Shown here: positions 1-5,107 of the stretch, piece after piece
Position numbering within the stretch: the stretch's first letter is position 1
Layout: each line of letters begins with the position of its first letter
From: Fidelibacterota bacterium
Lineage (GTDB): Bacteria; Fidelibacterota; UBA2242
Reading direction: 5' to 3'
Length of the DNA: 12,195 nt
Assembly (NCBI GenBank): GCA_003645845.1
Contig: QNCV01000052.1
Coordinates: 1 to 12,195 of the forward strand
The notes under the pieces: model-generated
Databases searched by the model: none
The model's input: only the letters and a program-made list of their open reading frames with translations
What the model was told of the DNA's origin: nothing
Translations under genes and position numbers: made by a program

Positions 1-1140
1 AGGATGAAGAACGAGCTCCGCTTCGATGTTTCGTTCACATTTAATGATGTAGCATTCTTCAGTTTCATCCCAAAGAAAGATGGCAATTTTTCTTATCTTA
101 AAGATTTCCTCAACGAAATCTATAATTTGACTACAAAGTTCATATAATTTTATGTGATGGGCAAGTGTCTTTGTGAAAGCCAACATCCTTTTTTGAATCT
201 TCGTTCTTCCCGGAAAAACAAAATGATCAATTAGGTGTTCAATATAACGTTTAACAGGCATCAAAAAAATAACAATTACTAAAACAAAAAGACTTTCAAC
301 GACAATGGATTGCCTGTGAGTAGTTGCTCCCAGCCAGTCACTGAGATGTTTAACAATCAGGATATAAACAGTTAAAACTAAAACCGAAAGAGCCGAAAAC
401 AGAAGACTGCGTTTAATGATTATTTCTATGTCCAGCAAACGATACTTAACAATAGCAATACCGAAAAAAATGCTGATGAAAATTGTGTATAATCCGGTTA
501 TAAAAAGCAATGGGAACCCAAGTCTGAAAAAATAATTTACCAGGTCAATAATTCCTCCGAAGACTGCCATGAAAATAATTCCAAAAATGAGATACCGTAT
601 CTGGAGCCGTTCTCTGGCTATTGCAGTATCTTTTAAAGAAATCGCCAGATTGACAATGCCATAAATGATGAAAAGCAGAAACATACCCATTATAACAAAG
701 TAGGCAATGTAGAAGCCAGTAGTTTGGTCGTGAAGTCCGAGGTAAAATATATTATTTTGTGCATGAATACGTTCCATTTTTATTTGCATCTTTAATAGAA
801 TTATAGTTAGGATTGCTACAGGAGGTATATAAAAAAGTAAAGGATGGCTTAATGGACTTATTTTACTTCTATTTTTCCTAGGAAAGACAAAGGTAAAATG
901 CAAAAAAAAGACAGGGAATATAAAAATTCCTATTAATGTGAGTTTTGCTCCCAATAGAGCCATAAGCTGTGAATGAGCGTTTGACATAATAATAATGCCG
1001 ACATTCCAGACAGCCATTGAACCTACTAATAGAGTAAACAATCGGTTTGCCGATTTTTGGGGATTATGGGAAAAAATAATTAACCCCAGAGCGATGTTAA
1101 CGGCTAAAGCAATGCTTGCGGGTAAAGAATAAAGGTTCAT
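1..1140 (-). CDS. Membrane sensor protein, N-terminal 7TM histidine-kinase-type region plus GAF-like start (3' end outside window)
   Basis: The frame is open for 380 codons from an ATG at 1140 (AGGA eight bases upstream) to the window edge, so the C-terminus is missing. The product starts MNLYSLPASIALAVN and has about nine hydrophobic segments: residues 4-24, 33-53, 61-86, 99-117, 142-166, 181-200, 207-232, 244-264 and 279-296. NPQKSANRLF after the first helix and KYRLLDIEI after the seventh are typical of the N-terminal 7TM region of membrane histidine kinases and related GAF proteins. Residues 300-380 (cytoplasmic linker, then KIAIFLWDET) fit the start of a GAF domain. By family habit the unseen part should be a HisKA/HATPase, GGDEF or phosphatase output domain, but no catalytic motif is visible. 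The gene is visibly AT-rich compared with those right of 5100. Confidence 0.8.
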   Translation of the reverse strand, partial: MNLYSLPASIALAVNIALGLIIFSHNPQKSANRLFTLLVGSMAVWNVGIIIMSNAHSQLMALLGAKLTLIGIFIFPVFFLHFTFVFPRKNRSKISPLSHPLLFYIPPVAILTIILLKMQIKMERIHAQNNIFYLGLHDQTTGFYIAYFVIMGMFLLFIIYGIVNLAISLKDTAIARERLQIRYLIFGIIFMAVFGGIIDLVNYFFRLGFPLLFITGLYTIFISIFFGIAIVKYRLLDIEIIIKRSLLFSALSVLVLTVYILIVKHLSDWLGATTHRQSIVVESLFVLVIVIFLMPVKRYIEHLIDHFVFPGRTKIQKRMLAFTKTLAHHIKLYELCSQIIDFVEEIFKIRKIAIFLWDETEECYIIKCERNIEAELVLHP

Positions 1141-1249
1141 AAGAAAATCCTTATAAATGTTTTGTTACTCAAAATTTTGAATTTTTTATTCAATGACAAA
1201 GTTTCATATGTTTTTAGTAAATTCTACATTATTTTTTCAAAAGATTCAA

Positions 1250-1468
1250 TTATTTCCCATTTTTTAATTTAACTCCAAGATCAATTGAAGATAATATATT
1301 TTCCTTTTTAGGATGAATTTGGTCTTTTAACATCTTATTAATAAAAACTGCTGTACCAGTGGCTGTGACCATAAACATAGATTTTCCTTTATCAGAAATT
1401 TCATCGTGATCGATTCGAAAGCCAACAATGCAATTAGCACCAAGAATAATTGCTTTTTCTGTATGTCG
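1250..1468 (-). pseudogene. C-terminal remnant of a YbjQ/UPF0145 heavy-metal-binding-domain protein
   Basis: Reading the minus strand down to a TAA at 1250-1252 gives about 70 residues. They include EKAIILGANCIVGFRIDHD and then MFMVTATGTAVFINK, which match the conserved C-terminal half of YbjQ/UPF0145 proteins (pattern LGAN-A-(I/V)-(I/V)-G and M-x-V-x-x-x-GTAV). E. coli YbjQ is about 107 residues, so roughly the first 35-60 residues are absent. In the same frame a TGA stands directly upstream (1469-1471), and I found no start codon or N-terminal YbjQ sequence in the adjoining bases. The gene is therefore 5'-truncated, with the break near 1465. Family members form pentamers of unsettled function. 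This copy is probably dead. Confidence 0.75.
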
Positions 1469-1691
1469 TCAAAGCATTTCCCTCTTTTCGAAGTTAAATA
1501 TAAGAGAGTATTTTTTTGGGTGCAACAGCCTCCGAGTTATTCTACATAACAATGCATATATATCCAATTTCACCAGAAATGTAGTGAGTAATGTGATGAG
1601 ATTTTGAAAGAATGTATTCCGACGCCCTAAGGTCATCCCAATTGCTCTAAGTTTAAATGCAGTTTGCAAATATAGAGTAGTTTTATATAGT

Positions 1692-1718
1692 AAAAGCCCA
1701 CGATCTTGCGGGCTTTTT
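1692..1718 (-). terminator. Hairpin terminator-like element in repeat copy 1 (distal)
   Basis: A ten-base stem (1692-1701 with 1708-1717) has a six-base loop. On the minus strand the stem closes completely with one G.U pair and is followed by U4. On the plus strand the same position is an A.C mismatch, although U5 follows. It corresponds to the perfect hairpin at 4608-4634. Confidence 0.5.
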
Positions 1719-1790
1719 AATGCGGGGCTGATCCCGCTTCGCTGCGCTACGCAGGACAGGCGATATATGATGGACTGTGATACTCTACTA

Positions 1791-1825
1791 AAATCCCAAA
1801 TCTCCAATCAACAATCTAAAATAAA
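1791..1825. repeat. Heptanucleotide tandem tract, copy 1
   Basis: Five 7-nt units in register: AAATCCC, AAATCTC, CAATCAA, CAATCTA, AAATAAA. The tract is unchanged at 4707-4741. It has the same 7-nt period as the unrelated CAAGA-type tract at 10257-10298. Confidence 0.6.
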
Positions 1826-1850
1826 AAAACCCACCATCAAGGCGGGTTTT
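1826..1850 (-). terminator. Hairpin terminator in repeat copy 1 (proximal)
   Basis: The stem is 1826-1835 with 1841-1850 and the loop is ATCAA. Read on the minus strand, one G.U pair completes the stem and a run of seven U follows. It is identical to the terminator just downstream of tRNA-Asp at 4741-4765, but here only a decayed tRNA-like sequence precedes it. Confidence 0.5.
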
Positions 1851-1925
1851 GGGACCGAGAGGCCGGCGGCGGTCAGGACGAACCATGTTTTTATTGACGG
1901 TGGAGTGGGGTAACCAGTGACACTG
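1851..1925 (-). pseudogene. Decayed tRNA-Asp-like sequence beside repeat copy 1
   Basis: On the minus strand, blocks of tRNA-Asp(GTC) occur in the right order: ACTGGTTA of the D arm (1911-1918), CACCG and GTCA of the anticodon arm, GGTTCG of the T arm, CGGCC of the acceptor stem, and the CGGTCC flank. In both loci this stretch directly precedes the same terminator. Substitutions and indels between the blocks destroy the cloverleaf. The match was made by eye, so the 5' limit is approximate. Confidence 0.5.
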
Positions 1926-1990
1926 ATGCTGTGTTTTTCCCTTGCACCTATGTCTTTTTTTTTTACTTTATAACTATTAAGGGGCAATGG

Positions 1991-2019
1991 TGAAGCGGTT
2001 TTCGGACGCTTCAATGTTT
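1991..2019 (+). terminator. Terminator-like hairpin upstream of the lipoprotein gene
   Basis: TGAAGCG (1991-1997) pairs with CGCTTCA (2007-2013) as a seven-base stem with a nine-base loop, followed by a run of six T. No plus-strand gene ends just before it, so it may be a relic or may block readthrough into the next gene. Confidence 0.35.
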
Positions 2020-2040
2020 TTTGAAAGGATGTTCAATTCT

Positions 2041-2069
2041 TTGGACACCGTTAGAAACACTGGTATTAA
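2041..2069 (+). promoter_or_regulatory. Sigma70-type promoter candidate for the propeller lipoprotein gene
   Basis: TTGGAC (2041-2046), a 17-nt spacer and TATTAA (2064-2069), with TG one base before the -10 box as in extended -10 promoters. Transcription would begin near 2076, just ahead of the GGGGGA ribosome-binding site. Confidence 0.4.
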
Positions 2070-2088
2070 ATAGAATGGGGGATGTCCT

Positions 2089-3366
2089 ATGAATATTACA
2101 AAAGGTTTAAGAAAAATGACAGACTGGCGGTGGCTTTTACCTATGCTGGCTGTTTTGGTCTTCATGTCTGCTTGCCCGGACAGTCCAACCAACCCGAAGG
2201 ACGAGAATCCCTATAAGCAGGAACCGATTGACTGGCCCAGCCTGGCGGATTCACCCTGGCCGATGTATCGACATGATCCACAGAATACCGGCAGAAGTCC
2301 ATACCCGGGCGCTATTTCAGGGACTATTGTTGATAAAATTACTTCAAGTAATTCCCAAACGGGAGTAGTAGCTGGTTTGGATTCCTCACTGTATTTTTAC
2401 GATGAAATGGCGGGAATACATTATCTCAGGACAACGGATTTATTGGGAAATATAAAATGGTCAAAACAACTGGGTATAGGTATGGATTATCCGTCAGCCG
2501 TACCGGTTGTTTTGTATGATGGGAGTATTGTCAGTATCGGTAAAGAGGATGGTGAGTTTATTCGCCTGACGGCGTCGGGAGATACGCTTTGGCAATGTTT
2601 CGTTCCGACTGAAAAAGCATTATGGGCTGCTAATCCCGGATTAACTGTTGGGCTTGATACCACGATTTATTATATCACCAGCGATCAATGTTTGGTTGCT
2701 ATTAGTCATAGTGGTGAATTGAAATGGACTCTGACCGATGATAGATTCTCAGTAGTGAATACAAATATGCCGGCTTTTTCACCAGACGGTAAAACATTGT
2801 ATGTAAATGGTGATAACGGTGTTACGGTCTGTGCCATTGATCTGACAAGCCGATCGGTAATATGGACTTTCGGAGAGATTCCTCTTACGAATAGTATTGT
2901 TGTAGATAATCAGGGCAACATTTTTATAAATAATGGAAAACCTTATCCTTATACCGGGAATGACTATTCATTCTTTTCACTAAATTCAGAAGGTATTTTA
3001 AGATGGAAATATCCGATAAGTCACCTCAGGGATACTTATGAAAAAAGTCCATCTATTGATTGGGATGGCAATGTTTATTTTGTAGCTAATGATACTCTTT
3101 ATTCTTTTACGAATGACGGCGATTTAAGGTGGAAAATCCCGGATAAATATATTTCATGTCCATTAGTGATAGACGTGGATAATAATACATACGGTTTTGA
3201 TTGTGAAGAGGATTTAACAGGATATTGTATCGATATATCTGGCGATCTGGTCTGGGATATGAAAAATTCTTCAGAATTTACCAGGCTAGGCGGTTCGCCG
3301 ATAATTGTGAACAATTCAATATTAGTACCAGGATGGAGATCGGAATGGATTTACGTGATCCAGTGA
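2089..3366 (+). CDS. PQQ-like beta-propeller lipoprotein
   Basis: A 425-residue predicted lipoprotein. It has a charged start, a hydrophobic stretch (15-27) and a lipobox ending MSAC with Cys29 as the acylated residue. The mature part opens with WPMYRHDPQNTGRSPY, a motif typical of PQQ-like/BamB-type repeat proteins. Seven repeats then follow, each with a Gly/Asp-x-(Leu/Val)-x-Trp strand: W124, W168, W213, W259, W306, W348 and W389, spaced 42-47 residues. That fits a seven- or eight-bladed propeller held at a membrane surface, probably for protein or ligand binding. No PQQ-enzyme catalytic motif is seen. The start is chosen from GGGGGA eight bases upstream; Met10 is an alternative but has a poorer site. 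The 3' end overlaps the signal-peptide reading frame of the next gene, so the two are probably co-transcribed. Confidence 0.85.
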   Translation: MNITKGLRKMTDWRWLLPMLAVLVFMSACPDSPTNPKDENPYKQEPIDWPSLADSPWPMYRHDPQNTGRSPYPGAISGTIVDKITSSNSQTGVVAGLDSSLYFYDEMAGIHYLRTTDLLGNIKWSKQLGIGMDYPSAVPVVLYDGSIVSIGKEDGEFIRLTASGDTLWQCFVPTEKALWAANPGLTVGLDTTIYYITSDQCLVAISHSGELKWTLTDDRFSVVNTNMPAFSPDGKTLYVNGDNGVTVCAIDLTSRSVIWTFGEIPLTNSIVVDNQGNIFINNGKPYPYTGNDYSFFSLNSEGILRWKYPISHLRDTYEKSPSIDWDGNVYFVANDTLYSFTNDGDLRWKIPDKYISCPLVIDVDNNTYGFDCEEDLTGYCIDISGDLVWDMKNSSEFTRLGGSPIIVNNSILVPGWRSEWIYVIQ

Positions 3367-3505
3367 AAAAGATTTTTAGAATTAATAGTAATGCTTTGAT
3401 CATTTTAATTTTATTTAATCTAAATTTGGTTAAAGCTGAGCAATTATTACCTTGTGTCGAATTATATGCTAGTATTGTAGTTCAAGTTCACATATTGCTT
3501 TTTAT
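3345..3505 (+). pseudogene. Signal-peptide-coding 5' piece of the frameshifted secreted protein gene
   Basis: From ATG 3345 (GGAG six bases upstream), or GTG 3363 overlapping the previous stop codon, this frame encodes a clear Sec signal peptide: KKIF, a hydrophobic core NALIILILFNLNL, then a VKA cleavage site before EQLLP. The frame continues only to a stop at 3561-3563 and loses sense after about 3473. The mature protein continues in another frame with CSSSSHIAFYLSAESS, leading straight into the open frame listed next. One missing base near 3473-3475 would explain the break, so the downstream frame probably lacks its own start and export signal. Confidence 0.6.
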
Positions 3506-4534
3506 TTGTCTGCCGAGAGTTCTGTCTGGGGAGCAAATAAATGGGCTGATGATTTATTACTAACGGATTTGTACAATACATCGCAATATACCGCTTCGAG
3601 TGAATTGTGGGGATGGAATTTTGTATTATCTAAAGATGGCCCATCCGGTACACCTATATTTGGTTATGGATTATATAAATTCAGCAAGGATAAATATAAT
3701 TACTTTTATCTTGATTATCGTGATGATCGCTTTGGAAATTATAGTAATTTTGGAGGCCCTTACGGACATGAGGTAGACCTTTGGATTAAGTTCAATATTG
3801 AAAGCCCTGGTACTTTCTATTATTCTACAGATGGAGATGAACCATGGATATCTATTTCCAACGGGGATACCTTATCAATTTGGGAAATAAAACAGATGGG
3901 AAATCCGACAAGGGATCGATTTCAGCCCACCACTCCTTCTGATCTAACAGTAACTTTGTCCAATAATCGTCCCTTGTTGAGTTGGAATTGTTCGGAGCCA
4001 AGTGATACGGCGACCTATGAAGTTTGGCGGAAAGTCATGGGAGGATTCAGGTATCTGCAAACCATTGAAGATTGGACTTGTATTCACAATAACCAGGCAG
4101 AGGATACGACCTACAGCGACCATGGCTTTACATCTGGCAGTGGATACAAGGCCTACTATAAAATCCGTGCGGTCGGTGGTGATGGTAATCTCTATTCACC
4201 GACCTGGTCAAATACTGTCTCGGTTACTGGAAGTTTTACACCTAATGCCAGAAACCGGCAATTCAAGGTTGTTGAAATTGACCCGATAGAGTTGAATTTC
4301 GGTTTGCAGAAAGCGTATCCCAGTCCGTTTAATCCGTCTGTAACCTTGAGCTATGAATTAACAAAAGATGCAGAAACCTGTTTGGAAGTCTATAATATAC
4401 AGGGACAATTGGTCGAAACATTGGTCAATACCTTCCAATTACCGGGCAGTTATAATGTTGTCTGGCAACCACAGAATTTAAGTGCCGGTGTTTATCTGGT
4501 GCTTCTGCGATCCGGTAAATTAACAAGTTCTTAA
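3506..4534 (+). CDS. Secreted protein with FN3-like domain and FlgD-like/type IX sorting domain (probably a broken gene)
   Basis: The open frame has 342 codons and begins only at a TTG without a convincing ribosome-binding site, so the true start probably lies in the frameshifted piece at 3345. Residues 1-140 are rich in Tyr, Trp, Gly and Asp, look beta-sheeted, and match nothing I recognise. Residues 143-240 resemble a fibronectin type III domain (LLSWNCSEPSDTATYEVWRK, then YKIRAVGGDGN). Residues 264-342 are a FlgD-like C-terminal sorting domain: FGLQKAYPSPFNPSVTLSYE, LEVYNIQGQLVETL, then LSAGVYLVLLRSGK. Such domains send proteins to the surface through type IX secretion. The frame stops at TAA 4532, but the next codons read KVVYVK before a TAA at 4553, which is the usual end of this domain. 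A single CAA-to-TAA change would explain it. Confidence 0.7.
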   Translation: MSAESSVWGANKWADDLLLTDLYNTSQYTASSELWGWNFVLSKDGPSGTPIFGYGLYKFSKDKYNYFYLDYRDDRFGNYSNFGGPYGHEVDLWIKFNIESPGTFYYSTDGDEPWISISNGDTLSIWEIKQMGNPTRDRFQPTTPSDLTVTLSNNRPLLSWNCSEPSDTATYEVWRKVMGGFRYLQTIEDWTCIHNNQAEDTTYSDHGFTSGSGYKAYYKIRAVGGDGNLYSPTWSNTVSVTGSFTPNARNRQFKVVEIDPIELNFGLQKAYPSPFNPSVTLSYELTKDAETCLEVYNIQGQLVETLVNTFQLPGSYNVVWQPQNLSAGVYLVLLRSGKLTSS

Positions 4535-4607
4535 AAGGTAGTTTATGTGAAATAAACGACGAATACGTAAAGCTATAAACACGCTACATAGAGTGCATAT
4601 AAATAGT

Positions 4608-4634
4608 AAAAGCCCACGATCTTGTGGGCTTTTT
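4608..4634 (+). terminator. Rho-independent terminator after the sorting-domain gene
   Basis: A perfect ten-base stem (4608-4617 with 4624-4633) with loop GATCTT is followed by T5 on the plus strand. It lies about 50-75 nt past the secreted-protein gene and can serve it. The minus-strand reading also gives a stem plus U4, so it may be bidirectional and back up the tRNA terminator. Confidence 0.65.
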
Positions 4635-4706
4635 GAAGCGGGGCCGATCCCGCTTCGCTGCGCTACGCAGGACAGGCGATATATGATGAACTGTGATACT
4701 CTGCTA

Positions 4707-4741
4707 AAATCCCAAATCTCCAATCAACAATCTAAAATAAA
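4707..4741. repeat. Heptanucleotide tandem tract, copy 2
   Basis: Same five 7-nt units as 1791-1825, unchanged, lying between the tRNA terminator and the tRNA-like core of the repeat. Confidence 0.6.
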
Positions 4742-4765
4742 AAACCCACCATCAAGGCGGGTTTT
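4739..4765 (-). terminator. Rho-independent terminator of tRNA-Asp
   Basis: On the minus strand a ten-base stem (4765-4756 with 4750-4741, one G.U pair) with a five-base loop is followed by six U. It starts eight bases beyond the tRNA discriminator. On the plus strand the G.U pair becomes an A.C mismatch, so the minus orientation is the functional one. Confidence 0.7.
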
Positions 4766-4772
4766 AGGACCG

Positions 4773-4846
4773 CGGGGCCGACGGGATTCGAACCCGCAAC
4801 TTCCGGCGTGACAGGCCGGTGCTCTAACCAGTTGAACTACGGCTCC
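4773..4846 (-). tRNA. tRNA-Asp (GTC)
   Basis: The minus strand folds as a cloverleaf: acceptor GGAGCCG with CGGCCCC, D arm GTTC-AACTGGTTA-GAGC, anticodon stem CCGGC/GCCGG with loop CTGTCAC (anticodon GTC), and T arm GCGGG-TTCGAAT-CCCGT. The discriminator is G73, as expected for tRNA-Asp. CCA is not encoded. Acceptor position 3 is A opposite C70, a mismatch; GGGGCCG would pair fully. All other stems are sound, including the bases needed for the anticodon and T loops. A strong terminator follows, and a second tRNA-Asp-like relic lies just upstream, so this was once probably a tandem pair. Confidence 0.93.
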
Positions 4847-4867
4847 AATTTAAAAAATTTGTGAAAA

Positions 4868-4951
4868 CTTCCGGCGTGAACCCGCATCACTCTGTTTCGC
4901 AGGTCACGCAGGCCGGTCTCTAATCCCGACTTATCGGGAAACTACGACTCC
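4868..4951 (-). pseudogene. tRNA-Asp relic interrupted by two hairpin-like inserts
   Basis: On the minus strand this begins GGAGTCGTAGTT and contains CCGGCCTG and TCACGCCGGAAG, matching the 5' half and anticodon arm of the neighbouring tRNA-Asp. A perfect palindrome, TCCCGATAAGTCGGGA (4924-4939), replaces part of the D loop. About 29 nt (near 4880-4908) interrupts the anticodon loop. The T arm and 3' acceptor are absent. It cannot be a working tRNA. Confidence 0.65.
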
Positions 4952-4995
4952 GTTTTCAAAGACCTGATTGCTCAGGCGGACGCAAATTTACTGAT

Positions 4996-5024
4996 TTTAT
5001 CATCCTGGCGCAAGCAGAATCCAA
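4996..5024 (-). promoter_or_regulatory. Weak promoter candidate for the tRNA-Asp locus
   Basis: On the minus strand, TTGGAT (5024-5019), a 17-nt spacer and GATAAA (5001-4996). It would drive the relic and tRNA-Asp together, back to back with the ychF promoter. Confidence 0.25.
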
Positions 5025-5029
5025 TTAGA

Positions 5030-5058
5030 TTGAAAAAATATTTTTACTATGGTTTATT
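5030..5058 (+). promoter_or_regulatory. Promoter candidate for ychF
   Basis: TTGAAA (5030-5035), a 17-nt spacer and TTTATT (5053-5058), with TG one base before the -10 box. The leader to the ychF ATG would be about 43 nt. Confidence 0.35.
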
Positions 5059-5107
5059 CGTTTTATTTTACGTACATGGACGAAAATTTATTTACCTTGG
5101 AGCAAGA

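Larger units (their letters stand above)
1687..1857. repeat. 170-bp structured repeat, copy 1
   Basis: This is about 95% identical to 4603-4772: I count seven substitutions and one single-base indel. Homology fades out leftwards to about 1672. Contents in plus-strand order are a hairpin terminator (1692-1718), a GC-rich core (1730-1760) with a CTGCG-CTA-CGCAG stem-loop, an AT-rich heptamer tract (1791-1825), and a second hairpin terminator (1826-1850). Long minus-strand open frames across both copies are a by-product of the repeat, not genes. Confidence 0.9.
4603..4772. repeat. 170-bp structured repeat, copy 2
   Basis: Direct-orientation partner of 1687-1857, about 95% identical. It fills the space between the sorting-domain gene and tRNA-Asp. 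On the minus strand the order is tRNA terminator, heptamer tract, a GC-rich core resembling tRNA-Asp, and a second terminator. In the core, AGTTCA, GCCTGTC, GCGGG and TCGGCCCCGC occur in the same order and strand as in the tRNA. Confidence 0.9.

Noticed and set aside
1469..1807. 112-codon minus-strand frame whose first residues match a second frame at 4520-4723, as if a small protein family
   Set aside because: Both arise because the 170-bp repeat is read in the same frame. The frames cover hairpins, the heptamer tract and a tRNA-like core, and their C-termini are unrelated.
1687..1857. The repeat as an insertion sequence or MITE with terminal inverted repeats
   Set aside because: The internal hairpins act as terminators and do not form matching outer ends. 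No transposase and no target-site duplication could be seen.
1894..1922. TTGACG as a -35 box of a promoter for the lipoprotein gene
   Set aside because: There is no acceptable -10 sequence at 16-18 nt, and it lies within the decayed tRNA-like stretch.
3225..3344. Upstream extension of the signal-peptide frame to an ATG at 3225
   Set aside because: It lies wholly inside the lipoprotein gene and puts charged, non-hydrophobic sequence before the signal peptide; 3345 or 3363 are better starts.
3465..3510. Programmed -1 ribosomal frameshift joining the signal peptide to the mature protein
   Set aside because: No canonical X-XXY-YYZ heptamer fits the zero frame. The T5 run at 3499-3503 would need a mismatched slip, and no strong downstream hairpin is evident.
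4532..4534. TAA read as glutamine (recoded stop)
   Set aside because: Other genes in the window end in TAA at normal family length, for example the TtcA-like gene at 6906-6908, so the code appears standard.
5030..5107. TTG start extending YchF by 26 residues
   Set aside because: YchF proteins begin right at the P-loop strand (MGFKCGIIG). The extension has no homology, and ATG 5108 has a good ribosome-binding site.
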